64,000 nucleotides of DNA. Origin: Flavobacterium lacisediminis. GTDB taxonomy: Bacteria > Bacteroidota > Bacteroidia > Flavobacteriales > Flavobacteriaceae. The DNA lies in assembly GCF_025909975.1 (NCBI RefSeq), contig NZ_JAPCIO010000002.1, positions 124,001-188,000 on the forward strand. Direction: 5' to 3'. Of this stretch, positions 1 to 7,559 are shown in pieces. The notes beneath the pieces were generated by a model. That model did not search any database. It was not told where the DNA came from and saw only the letters and a program-made list of their open reading frames with translations. The position numbers were made by a program, and so were the translations under genes. Numbering within the stretch: position 1 is the stretch's first letter; each line of letters begins with the position of its first letter.

Positions 1-826
1 CTACCAATACTTTTCCTGGACCAACTTCTGTGAAACTCGTTGCGCCATCAGCAATCATTTGTTGTACCGATTGTGTCCATTTTACTGGAGCAGTTAGTTG
101 GATGATTAAATTTTTCTTGATTTCATTAGCATCAGAAACCGCACTAGCAGTCACATTTTGGTAGACTGGACAAATTGGAGTTGAAAAAGTAGTAGCTTCA
201 ATCGCTGCCGCTAGTTCTTCTCTTGCAGGTTCCATCATTGGTGAGTGAAATGCGCCACCAACAGGTAAAATCAAAGCACGTTTTGCTCCAGCTTCTTTCA
301 TTTTTTCGCAAGCTAATTCCACCGCTTTGTATTCACCAGAAATCACCAATTGTCCCGGACAGTTGTAATTTGCAGCTACAACAACACCATCAATCGATGC
401 GCAAATATCTTCTACAATTTTATCATCTAAGTTCAAAACCGCAGCCATTGTTGAAGGTGTAATTTCGCAAGCTTTTTGCATAGCAATTGCTCTTTGTGAA
501 ACTAATTTTAATCCGTCTTCAAACGATAAAGCACCATTGGCTACTAATGCAGAAAATTCACCTAATGAATGTCCGGCAACCATTTCAGGTTTAAAGTTAT
601 CTAACGTTTTTGCTAAAATTACTGAATGTAAAAATACCGCTGGTTGCGTTACTTTCGTTTCTTTTAATTCCTCTGCTGTTCCTTCGAACATGATATCGGT
701 GATTCTAAAACCTAATATTTCATTAGCTTTTTCGAATAATGCTGCCGCTACTGCTGAATTTTCATATAAATCTTTTCCCATTCCTGAGAATTGAGCACCT
801 TGACCTGGAAATACGTATGCTTTCAT
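1..826 (-). CDS. fabD: malonyl-CoA:ACP transacylase, partial (C-terminus outside window)
   Basis: This is malonyl-CoA:acyl carrier protein transacylase, which loads malonyl groups onto ACP for fatty acid synthesis in the cytoplasm. About 275 residues are visible. The protein opens with MKAYVFPGQGAQ, the oxyanion-loop GQGxQ motif at residues 8-12, and carries the nucleophile elbow GHSLG with Ser87. The later GGAFHSPMM segment provides the usual catalytic histidine. The ATG at 826 is the natural start because the motif follows at once, as in the family. The gene runs off the left edge of the window, so the last few dozen residues are missing. A TATTTTTG box lies about 44 bases upstream. Identification is secure from the motifs. 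Confidence 0.95.
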   Translation of the reverse strand, partial: MKAYVFPGQGAQFSGMGKDLYENSAVAAALFEKANEILGFRITDIMFEGTAEELKETKVTQPAVFLHSVILAKTLDNFKPEMVAGHSLGEFSALVANGALSFEDGLKLVSQRAIAMQKACEITPSTMAAVLNLDDKIVEDICASIDGVVVAANYNCPGQLVISGEYKAVELACEKMKEAGAKRALILPVGGAFHSPMMEPAREELAAAIEATTFSTPICPVYQNVTASAVSDANEIKKNLIIQLTAPVKWTQSVQQMIADGATSFTEVGPGKVLV

Positions 827-869
827 AAATTTTGTTTCAAGTTTAAAGTTTCAAGTTTTTCTTGAAAGG

Positions 870-897
870 CAAAAATAACATTTTTATTACAATTCAA
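870..897 (-). promoter_or_regulatory. probable fabD promoter
   Basis: On the minus strand a TTG (895-897) is followed after 17 bases by TATTTTTG (870-877), matching the Bacteroidota TTG / TAnnTTTG promoter pattern. It would give a leader of about 40 bases to the fabD ATG. Such boxes also occur by chance in AT-rich DNA. Confidence 0.4.
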
Positions 898-930
898 TTG
901 AATTTACAATTTTCAATGATTGATTTTTAA

Positions 931-1734
931 TTATTGTAATTTAAAATTTATTGGTTGAGAGTATTTTACTCTTACGGGTTTACCATTCAAATATCCCGGA
1001 AATGCCATTGAAGGTAAAAGAGAAATAACACGATAAGCCTCTTTTTCTAAAATTTCTTTTCCTTTAGTTTTTAAAATTTCAATTTCTGTAATATTTCCTT
1101 TTTCATCTATTACAAAAAGAGTTTGAATTCTACCTTGTATTCCATGATCTAAAGCTTCTTCTGGGTACTGTTGGTTGTTTCGTATGTGATCAGCCATTTT
1201 TTCCCTAAAACAATCCAATAAATTTTTTGCATTTTCACAGCCAGGAAAAACAGGTAACGTTTCTAATGTATCAAAGAAATATTCTTTAACAACAAATTCG
1301 AAAGGAATCATTTTATTTTGAGAAATAGTAAATCGACCGTCAAATTCTATTGAATAAGGTACGTTTTCTTCATTTTCATTTTTAGCAGGCGTAAAACGAG
1401 GAATGGTATTTACAACCATTTTCATATAATTGTCAAAAGCAATTATACCGGTATTAATTTTTGTTGAATCAGGATTTAATAACCCAAATTTATCTACAGT
1501 ATATTTAATTTTAAATTCTATACTATCGTTTTCCTTTAATTTCATTCTCTTCAAAAAAATCGAATCTACTTTTGAACTAATATGCAAAAGTGAATTACTG
1601 ATGATTTCCTTTTTTGTTAAATCCGTAATTTTGTTTGTTTTACATCCAAAATATGTTGGAACTGAATTAGGATTGGTTTGTGCTAAAATTCCGAACGAAA
1701 AGGTGAAGAATAGTATAAGATATAAGGGTTTCAT
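931..1734 (-). CDS. secreted protein with TonB C-terminal-like domain
   Basis: A 267-residue exported protein. Residues 1-22 form a signal peptide ending near ILAQ. The last ~100 residues contain PVFPGCENA, then a stretch with YPEEALDHGIQGRIQTLFVI and a closing VKYSQPINFKLQ, which is the usual form of the TonB C-terminal domain in Bacteroidota. There is no N-terminal anchor of the classical TonB type, so it is probably a periplasmic TonB-like protein and not a proven energy transducer. A TTG-initiated extension of six residues (from 1752) exists, but the ATG at 1734 places the signal peptide correctly. It stands alone between fabD and the FMN reductase remnant. Confidence 0.7.
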   Translation of the reverse strand: MKPLYLILFFTFSFGILAQTNPNSVPTYFGCKTNKITDLTKKEIISNSLLHISSKVDSIFLKRMKLKENDSIEFKIKYTVDKFGLLNPDSTKINTGIIAFDNYMKMVVNTIPRFTPAKNENEENVPYSIEFDGRFTISQNKMIPFEFVVKEYFFDTLETLPVFPGCENAKNLLDCFREKMADHIRNNQQYPEEALDHGIQGRIQTLFVIDEKGNITEIEILKTKGKEILEKEAYRVISLLPSMAFPGYLNGKPVRVKYSQPINFKLQ

Positions 1735-1766
1735 TAAATTGAATTTCCGCAAAAATACTATTTTTA

Positions 1767-2297
1767 TTATAATTCAATCGTATTTACAATTTTCAATAAT
1801 TGATTTTTTAATTCTTCGTTTGTGATTCCTTTTTCAGTATCAAAATTATCATTAAAACTAGGTAATGAAAAACTACCTTTAACAATTCCACCTTGAAATG
1901 GGAAACGTTTTGTGGCAATATCTAAAACTGAACTTCCACCACGAGCACCAGGAGAAGTTGCTAATAACAACATTGGTTTTTCTTGAAAGGTTTTGGCGTT
2001 AATACGCGAAGTCCAATCTAAAATGTTTTTAAATGCTGACGAAAAATTTCCATTATGTTCAGCAAAGGAAATTATTATTAAATCAGCACTTCCAATCTTC
2101 ATATAAAAATCGTGTGCTAAAGGATGAATGCCATTTTCTTTCTCTTTATCCACTGAAAAAACGGGCATTTCAAAATCGTTTAAATCTAAAATTTCAACCG
2201 TAACATTTTGAAATTGATTTGCAGTATAAGTAGCTAATTGTTTATTAATGGAAGACTTGCTTGATTAAGCTCCAAAAGCGATAATTTTTTTAGTCAT
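1767..2297 (-). pseudogene. NADPH-dependent FMN reductase with in-frame stop codon
   Basis: The frame from ATG 2297 reads MTKKIIAFGA, then TAA at 2265-2267, then SSKSSINKQLATYTA and continues uninterrupted to 1767. Without the stop it would be a 176-residue flavodoxin-like NAD(P)H:FMN reductase, with the N-terminal phosphate-binding loop (GASxSKxSIN), an LLLATSPGARGGSSVLD segment and a normal C-terminus. The stop sits where the family has a small residue such as Ser, and one C-to-A change (TCA to TAA) would explain it. Translation could restart at Met 2168 (133 residues), but that product lacks the flavin-binding loop. The start overlaps the upstream Fe-S gene by 8 bases, which suggests translational coupling. 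It is either a recent pseudogene or a base-call error. Confidence 0.75.
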
Positions 2298-2520
2298 TTT
2301 TGTTTAGATAGTATGTTAATGCTCCCGAAGGACATTTGTTTACGGTTTCAATAATTTTTTCTGTTGTTGAATTATCAGGTGTAATCCATGGTTGCTCTTT
2401 TGGTTTAAAAACATCAGGATTGTTCTTAACACAATTAGCAGAATGGCTGCACTTTCCAGATTGCCACACAATGGTTACTTCGCCATTTGTATATTCTTTT
2501 TTAATGTCTTTTGGATCCAT
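2290..2520 (-). CDS. small (4Fe-4S)-binding protein, Fer4_19-like
   Basis: A 76-residue cytoplasmic protein. It carries Cys24 and Cys30 in GKCSHSANC and Cys63 in NKCPSGAL, the layout of the divergent mono-cluster iron-sulfur domain (Fer4_19 type). It also has the VTIVWQSGKC lead-in usual for that family. It probably acts as a small electron carrier. It lies in a leftward run with pirin, GNAT and FMN reductase, and its stop overlaps the reductase start by 8 bases. The partner and the cluster type are inferred from family resemblance only. Confidence 0.75.
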   Translation of the reverse strand: MDPKDIKKEYTNGEVTIVWQSGKCSHSANCVKNNPDVFKPKEQPWITPDNSTTEKIIETVNKCPSGALTYYLNKND

Positions 2521-2538
2521 GATTATTTCGTTTTAAAT

Positions 2539-2823
2539 TTATAATACGTCTCTAAATTCGGGAGTTTTGTCAAAAACACTTTTAGCAAAAGGACAAAGCG
2601 GAATAATTTTGATGCCTTTTTCTCGAGCAAATTCCACCGCTTTGGTTACCATTTTTTTACCAAACCCTTTTCCTTCATTTCCAGGATTAACTTCGGTATG
2701 GTCGATAATGATTTTATCTTCGCCAGCAAAAACAAAAGTCATTAAAGACTCTTGTTTTTCATTTACTTCAATATAAAAAGCTCCGTTTTTATCATTGATT
2801 TTTAGTTGTACTTCGTCGTTCAT
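2539..2823 (-). CDS. small GNAT-like N-acetyltransferase (YidJ/Gtn-type)
   Basis: A 94-residue protein of the short GNAT-like family. The acetyl-CoA pyrophosphate loop is visible as NPGNEGKGFGKKMV. The C-terminal half has KIIPLCPFAKSVFDKTPEF, which is characteristic of these ~95-residue stand-alone domains. The acyl acceptor is unknown. The gene follows pirin after 8 bases and precedes the Fe-S gene by 18, so the three are almost certainly cotranscribed. Confidence 0.8.
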   Translation of the reverse strand: MNDEVQLKINDKNGAFYIEVNEKQESLMTFVFAGEDKIIIDHTEVNPGNEGKGFGKKMVTKAVEFAREKGIKIIPLCPFAKSVFDKTPEFRDVL

Positions 2824-2831
2824 AGCTGTAA

Positions 2832-3548
2832 TTATTGTTCCATTGGAATTTCCATCACTAAAAACTTCGCAGCTGTATTCGCCTTGATTTCAATTTCATT
2901 GGTTGCCCAAATTCCAATGGCGTCTCTTCTTTCTAATTTTTCGCCATTTACTTCGATTTCACCTTCAATATTCATAATGTAGAAACCGTTTCCTTCTTTT
3001 TTTAAACTTAATTTTTTTGAAAAGTCCTTGTCAAAATCACTCAAATAAAACCAAGCATCTTGATGAATCCAAACTCCTTCATCGTCTGCATTTGGTGATA
3101 AGATTTGCGCAAAGTCATTTTTTTGTAACGATTGGTCTAGCGTAATTTGTTGGTAACGTGGTTCTACATTTCTGTATTTTGGAAATAACCAAATTTGAAA
3201 TAATTTTGTGTGTTGGTCATGATTTGGATTGAATTCGCTGTGTTGAATTCCAGTTCCAGCACTCATAACTTGTACATCGCCAGTTTTGATGGTTGCGGCA
3301 TTTCCCATGCTGTCTTTATGAGCCAAATCGCCTTCCAATGGAATGGTTATAATTTCCATGTTGTCATGCGGATGTGTTCCAAAACCCATTCCGGCAGCAA
3401 CAGTATCGTCGTTTAAAACGCGCAACATCCCAAACTGAATTCTTTCAGGATTGTACCAATTAGCAAAACTAAAACTATGGTAAGCGTTTAACCAACCATG
3501 ATCTGCATGTCCTCTTGAATCTGCTTTGTGTAAAACTGTATTTTTCAT
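2832..3548 (-). CDS. pirin family protein
   Basis: A 238-residue bicupin of the pirin family. The metal site of the N-terminal cupin is complete, with His59 and His61 in GTHPHDNMEI, and His103 and Glu105 in SAGTGIQHSE. Bacterial pirins are iron-binding, and several show quercetinase activity or act in redox sensing, but the substrate here cannot be read from sequence. It is the first gene of the probable pirin-GNAT-FeS-FMN reductase operon. It lies 78 bases downstream of the Crp-type regulator and has its own TAAATTTG box upstream. Confidence 0.9.
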   Translation of the reverse strand: MKNTVLHKADSRGHADHGWLNAYHSFSFANWYNPERIQFGMLRVLNDDTVAAGMGFGTHPHDNMEIITIPLEGDLAHKDSMGNAATIKTGDVQVMSAGTGIQHSEFNPNHDQHTKLFQIWLFPKYRNVEPRYQQITLDQSLQKNDFAQILSPNADDEGVWIHQDAWFYLSDFDKDFSKKLSLKKEGNGFYIMNIEGEIEVNGEKLERRDAIGIWATNEIEIKANTAAKFLVMEIPMEQ

Positions 3549-3577
3549 AATGTATAAATTTAGTAATTATTATGATA

Positions 3578-3585
3578 CAAATTTA
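3578..3585 (-). promoter_or_regulatory. -7 box upstream of pirin operon
   Basis: TAAATTTG on the minus strand, 29 bases before the pirin ATG, matches the Bacteroidota -7 consensus TAnnTTTG. No clear TTG partner was found at the -33 distance, so this is only a plausible promoter. Confidence 0.35.
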
Positions 3586-3626
3586 CACCGATGAATAGGG
3601 AAGGGCACTTAACCTAGATTAAGAAA

Positions 3627-4202
3627 TTATTTTTTCAATAATCTCGCTTTCATTTTACTGAAAAACTCGGGCGTAACGCCAATGTAAGAAGCGATATGTT
3701 TTTGAGGAACTTTCTGAATCAAAGTAGGATATTTAGAACAAAATTTTTCAAAACGTTCTTCGGCAGTTAAACTTAAATTATCCATTAAGCGTTCTTGATG
3801 AGAAACTAAGGAGTTTTCGGCTAAAATTCTGAAAAAGCGTTCTAATTTTGGAATTTCTTGATAAAGTTGTTGTTGGTTTTCTTTGGTAATAATGACTACT
3901 TCGGCATCTTCTAAAACTTCTAAAAATAGATTACCAGGTTTTCCAGAAATGTAGCTGTACATGTCGCCAATCCACCAACCTTCGCAAGCAAAATGCAATA
4001 CGTGTTCGATAATGTTATCATTAATATTGAAACTTCTCAAAATACCAGAATTCACAAAATAAGTGCAAGTAGCTACTTCGCCAGCACTTAATAAAATGGT
4101 TTTGGCTTTGAATGGTTTAGTTTCGGTTTTAGACAAAAATAGTTCTTGCTCTTGTGGAGTTAAAGCAACATGTTTGGCGATATTTTCTAGAATCGATTGC
4201 AT
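3627..4202 (-). CDS. Crp/Fnr family transcriptional regulator
   Basis: A 191-residue cAMP-receptor-like regulator. Residues ~25-120 form a cyclic-nucleotide-binding-type beta roll (for example ILLSAGEVATCTYFVNSGILR). The C-terminal ~40 residues form a short HTH (HIASYIGVTPEFFSKMKARLLKK). It lacks the Cys residues expected of Fnr. This short form is common in Bacteroidota and often sits beside the genes it controls. Here it lies directly upstream of the pirin cassette on the same strand, making that cassette the likely target. The -7 box is only five bases from the ATG, so the message may be leaderless. Confidence 0.85.
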   Translation of the reverse strand: MQSILENIAKHVALTPQEQELFLSKTETKPFKAKTILLSAGEVATCTYFVNSGILRSFNINDNIIEHVLHFACEGWWIGDMYSYISGKPGNLFLEVLEDAEVVIITKENQQQLYQEIPKLERFFRILAENSLVSHQERLMDNLSLTAEERFEKFCSKYPTLIQKVPQKHIASYIGVTPEFFSKMKARLLKK

Positions 4203-4207
4203 TACTC

Positions 4208-4215
4208 CAAAAATA
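4208..4215 (-). promoter_or_regulatory. -7 box abutting the crp-like gene start
   Basis: TATTTTTG on the minus strand ends five bases before the ATG at 4202. If used, transcription would begin at or next to the start codon. No -33 TTG is evident. Confidence 0.35.
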
Positions 4216-4238
4216 CGATTTAATTTTGGTATTCCAGA

Positions 4239-4269
4239 TAAGAAAAACCGATGCGGTTAACATCGGTTT
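4239..4269 (-). terminator. rho-independent terminator of the U32 peptidase gene
   Basis: A 9-bp stem (AAACCGATG / CATCGGTTT) with a 7-base loop lies just past the stop of the U32 gene. It is followed on the minus strand by a T-rich run. Confidence 0.7.
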
Positions 4270-4274
4270 CTATA

Positions 4275-6146
4275 TTAATGAAAGTGATCTTCTTCAATTT
4301 CGAATTCGGCATCTTTTTCCCAAATTTCCATTTCACAAGGTTTGCAATTGAATTTTAGTTTGTATTCCAATTCGCCTTGTTTTAAAACTAAAGGTTCTTT
4401 TAGCTTTTTGTCCATGTTTTCTCTGTGGTATTTTGGACAACGTTCTAATTCGTATTTGATGCAATATTTAGTCGTCATTACACGAGATTTTCCAGGATCC
4501 CATTGCAATTCGAATGCTTTTTCGATTTCGGTTACACCATGACGTTCGTAAAATTTACGAGCGGTTTTGTTGGCAACATTGTACATGAAATCCAGTTTAG
4601 TTTCTGGATAAGGATGCGATGTTTTAACGATTTGATGTTCATGACGAACATAATTTTTCAAACGAATTTCTGATAATTGTTCGTAAACCGTTCTTCGCAT
4701 TTCATTGATTTTTGAAATAGGAAGAAACCAATTTCCAGAAAATTCAATCGTAATTTCATCAGCAGTATAAGGCGTAAAACCAGTTTTTGCTAAGTTGATT
4801 TTGAAATTTTCTGCTAAAGATTCGTTGTTTTTTGTTTGTTCTTTTGGGTGAGCCAAATTTACAACGCTTACATTTCCATCTTCGTCAGTTGCGATTAATT
4901 CAAAACCAGTTTCGTTTTCTTTTAATACTAAAGTTGTACTGATTTTTCTAACTGCACTATCTTCTCTTTCTACTAACTTAATGAAAGCGGCATCGTTATT
5001 TCTATATATGAAAGTACCTTCTTTAATTTCTTTTAATACGTTTGGATATACGATTCCGTTTTCAGCACGGTTAACGTAAATTCCTTCGGCTTCGTTGTTT
5101 TCGTTGATGAAACACAATCCGTCGCCATTATTTAATAATTCGCCATTTTCAATTACGTATGAATTTCCAATGGTTTTAATCAGTTTGCCAATATATTGCC
5201 CTTTCGATTTTGGGCTTTCCCAAGAACCGATAGATTGATGTCTTTCGTTTACAAAATAGTCGGTATAACCACGATTGAACGTTCTATCTAATGATGAATC
5301 GAATAAATAAGTACATTTTCCAGAAGAAGCTTTGGTGTATTTATCGCTATTTTCGTTTAAGAAAGTATCTAATTTCTGACGTAAATATGAAACGTTATTT
5401 TTTACATAAACGATATCTTTTAAACGACCTTCAATTTTGAACGAAACAATTCCAGCTTCAACTAAATTCGGAATTTGATTCGAAACATCAAAATCTTTAA
5501 TCGAAAGTAAGTGACTATTTTTGATTAGAGTGTCGCCATTTCCATCAATTAAATTATAAGGTAAGCGACAGTTTTGCGCACAAGAACCACGGTTTGCTGA
5601 ACGTTCGCCATTGGCAACACTCATATAGCAATTTCCGCTAAACGAAACACACAAAGCACCCGTAACGAAGAATTCTAATTCTACATCAGAGGCTTCGCTG
5701 ATTTCTTTGATTTGGTGTAAGTTCAATTCACGCGCTAAAACCACACGTTTGATTCCTGCATCCGCTAAGAATTTAATTTTATCGGCATCACGATTATTGG
5801 TTTGCGTACTGGCATGCAATACGATAGGAGGTAACTCCATTTCCATAATCGCCATATCTTGAATGATTAAAGCATCTACTCCAATATCATACAATTTCCA
5901 AATCAATTGACGACAAGGTTCTAATTCGTTATCATATAAAATGGTATTGATAACCACAAAAACCTGAGCGTTATATAAATGTGCGTATTTAACCAACTCG
6001 GCAATATCTTCCACAGAATTGGTGGCGTTTGAACGAGCGCCGTATAAAGGAGCACCAATATAAACCGCATCGGCACCACTATTTATGGCAGCAATTCCTT
6101 GTGTTAGATTTTTTGCAGGAGCTAAAATTTCAATCTTCTTCTTCAT
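4275..6146 (-). CDS. rlhA: U32 family peptidase-like protein, RlhA (YdcP) homologue
   Basis: A 623-residue protein of the U32 collagenase-like family. It opens with KKIEILAPAKNLTQGIAAINSGADAVYIG and contains the U32 signature around ELEFFVTGALCVSFSGNCYMS, followed by NRGSCAQNCRLPY. The extra C-terminal domains and the length match E. coli YdcP/RlhA, which is needed for 5-hydroxylation of C2501 in 23S rRNA, rather than shorter U32 proteins such as UbiU or UbiV. Conserved Cys residues, including a C-terminal set (CIKYELERCPKY and FNCKPCEME), fit an iron-sulfur site. ATG 6146 was chosen over the longer frame from 6212, which adds a non-homologous lead. The assignment to RlhA within U32 is by length and architecture. 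Confidence 0.8.
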   Translation of the reverse strand: MKKKIEILAPAKNLTQGIAAINSGADAVYIGAPLYGARSNATNSVEDIAELVKYAHLYNAQVFVVINTILYDNELEPCRQLIWKLYDIGVDALIIQDMAIMEMELPPIVLHASTQTNNRDADKIKFLADAGIKRVVLARELNLHQIKEISEASDVELEFFVTGALCVSFSGNCYMSVANGERSANRGSCAQNCRLPYNLIDGNGDTLIKNSHLLSIKDFDVSNQIPNLVEAGIVSFKIEGRLKDIVYVKNNVSYLRQKLDTFLNENSDKYTKASSGKCTYLFDSSLDRTFNRGYTDYFVNERHQSIGSWESPKSKGQYIGKLIKTIGNSYVIENGELLNNGDGLCFINENNEAEGIYVNRAENGIVYPNVLKEIKEGTFIYRNNDAAFIKLVEREDSAVRKISTTLVLKENETGFELIATDEDGNVSVVNLAHPKEQTKNNESLAENFKINLAKTGFTPYTADEITIEFSGNWFLPISKINEMRRTVYEQLSEIRLKNYVRHEHQIVKTSHPYPETKLDFMYNVANKTARKFYERHGVTEIEKAFELQWDPGKSRVMTTKYCIKYELERCPKYHRENMDKKLKEPLVLKQGELEYKLKFNCKPCEMEIWEKDAEFEIEEDHFH

Positions 6147-6251
6147 TTGTAAAGCTTTAATTATTCGGGATTTGCCGAAAAAAAGTGTGCAAAGTTCATA
6201 TAAAAAATCCAAGATTTCTAATTCGAGTTAGCTTTTTTTGAATTTGGAGCA

Positions 6252-6295
6252 TAAAAAAGCACGAATTAATCTAATTTAATAAATGAATTCGTGCT
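6252..6295 (-). terminator. terminator after the aminotransferase gene
   Basis: A 10-bp stem (AGCACGAATT / AATTCGTGCT) encloses an AT-rich loop and is followed on the minus strand by TTTTTTAT, just downstream of the aminotransferase stop. Confidence 0.7.
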
Positions 6296-6315
6296 AATAT
6301 GTATTTGTATATGGT

Positions 6316-7500
6316 TTAAGAAACCGCTTCTTTAATTCTTCTCATTGCTTCTGTTAATAAAGCTTCGCTGGTTGCATAAGAGAAACGAATACAATTTGGA
6401 TTTCCAAAAGCATCCCCAGTTACCGTTGCAACGTTTGCTTCTGCTAATAAGAACATTGAGAAATCAGTTGCGTTTTTGATTTCAGTTCCTTTTACAGTTT
6501 TACCAAAATAATATGATACATCAGGAAAAACATAAAACGCTCCTTCTGGAACATTCAATTTGAATCCCGGAATTTGGTTTACTAATCCAACCACTAAATC
6601 TCTACGGCTTTTGAAAGCAGAAACCATTTCGTTTAATACGCTTGGATCAGCTTCAACAGCAGTAATAGTAGCTCTTTGTGCTATAGAGTTCGCTCCCGAA
6701 GTAACTTGACCTTGAATTTTTGTACACGCTTTCGCGATAAATTCTGGAGCTCCAATATATCCAATTCTCCAACCTGTCATAGCGAATGCCTTCGCAACTC
6801 CATTAACAGTTATCGTTCTTTCTAACATTCCAGGGATAGAACCAATACTACAAAATGTTCCTGAAAAGTTAATATGTTCGTAGATTTCATCAGAAACTAC
6901 ATATACGTGTGGATGTTTTTCTAAAACTTTAGCTAAAGCAGTTAATTCTTCACGATTATAAACCGAACCACTTGGGTTACAAGGTGAACTGAACCACATC
7001 ATTTTTGTTTTTGGTGTGATTGCTGCTTCTAATTGTTCTGGTGTGATTTTGAAATCGCTTTCAACAGAAGTAGGAACTTCAACTGGAACTCCACCAGAAA
7101 GTTTGATAATTTCGAAATATGAAACCCAATATGGAGCTGGAAGAATTACTTCGTCACCATCGTTTAACATTACTTGTGCAATGTTGTATAATGATTGTTT
7201 TGCTCCAGTTGAAACTACAATTTGTGATGGTTTGTAGTCTAAATTATTATCTCTTTTGAATTTTTTGCAAATCGCTTCTTTCAATTCTAAGTAACCTTCT
7301 ACTGGAGTATAAGTACTGTAGTTTTCGTCGATAGCTTTTTTTGCAGCTTCTTTAATGAAGTCAGGAGTGTTGAAATCTGGTTCTCCTAAACTAAGGCTGA
7401 TAATGTCTTTTCCTTGTGCTTTTAATTCTCTTGCCAAAGCTGCCATTGCTAATGTTTGTGAAACAGCTAAGTTGTTGATTCTGTCCGATAACGGGTTCAT
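6316..7500 (-). CDS. aspC: class I/II PLP-dependent aminotransferase (aspartate aminotransferase type)
   Basis: A 394-residue fold-type I aminotransferase. SLGEPDFNTP near the N-terminus, the SPCNPSGSVY substrate-loop segment, YVVSDEIYEHI with the PLP-contacting Asp and Tyr, and VAKAFAMTGWRIGYIG with the Schiff-base Lys followed by the phosphate-binding Arg all follow the subgroup I-gamma aspartate aminotransferase pattern. It most likely interconverts aspartate and oxaloacetate with glutamate and 2-oxoglutarate. The exact amino acid preference cannot be decided from motifs. It is transcribed alone: a hairpin separates it from the upstream desaturase. Confidence 0.85.
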   Translation of the reverse strand: MNPLSDRINNLAVSQTLAMAALARELKAQGKDIISLSLGEPDFNTPDFIKEAAKKAIDENYSTYTPVEGYLELKEAICKKFKRDNNLDYKPSQIVVSTGAKQSLYNIAQVMLNDGDEVILPAPYWVSYFEIIKLSGGVPVEVPTSVESDFKITPEQLEAAITPKTKMMWFSSPCNPSGSVYNREELTALAKVLEKHPHVYVVSDEIYEHINFSGTFCSIGSIPGMLERTITVNGVAKAFAMTGWRIGYIGAPEFIAKACTKIQGQVTSGANSIAQRATITAVEADPSVLNEMVSAFKSRRDLVVGLVNQIPGFKLNVPEGAFYVFPDVSYYFGKTVKGTEIKNATDFSMFLLAEANVATVTGDAFGNPNCIRFSYATSEALLTEAMRRIKEAVS

Positions 7501-7522
7501 TGTGTGTTAGTTATTATAGTTA

Positions 7523-7549
7523 ATACAAAAGACGCGATTCCTCGCGTCT
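7523..7549 (-). terminator. terminator after the desaturase gene
   Basis: A 7-bp GC-rich stem (GACGCGA / TCGCGTC) with a 4-base loop is followed on the minus strand by TTTTGTATT. It lies between the desaturase stop and the aminotransferase start. Confidence 0.55.
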
Positions 7550-7559
7550 CTTACTTTAT

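Noticed and set aside
223..794. Plus-strand open frames of 79 and 85 codons at the left edge
   Set aside because: They are antisense to fabD, which has full motif support on the minus strand.
1767..2168. The 133-residue restart product as a normal full gene
   Set aside because: Homology continues upstream in the same frame to ATG 2297. The short form lacks the flavin-binding loop.
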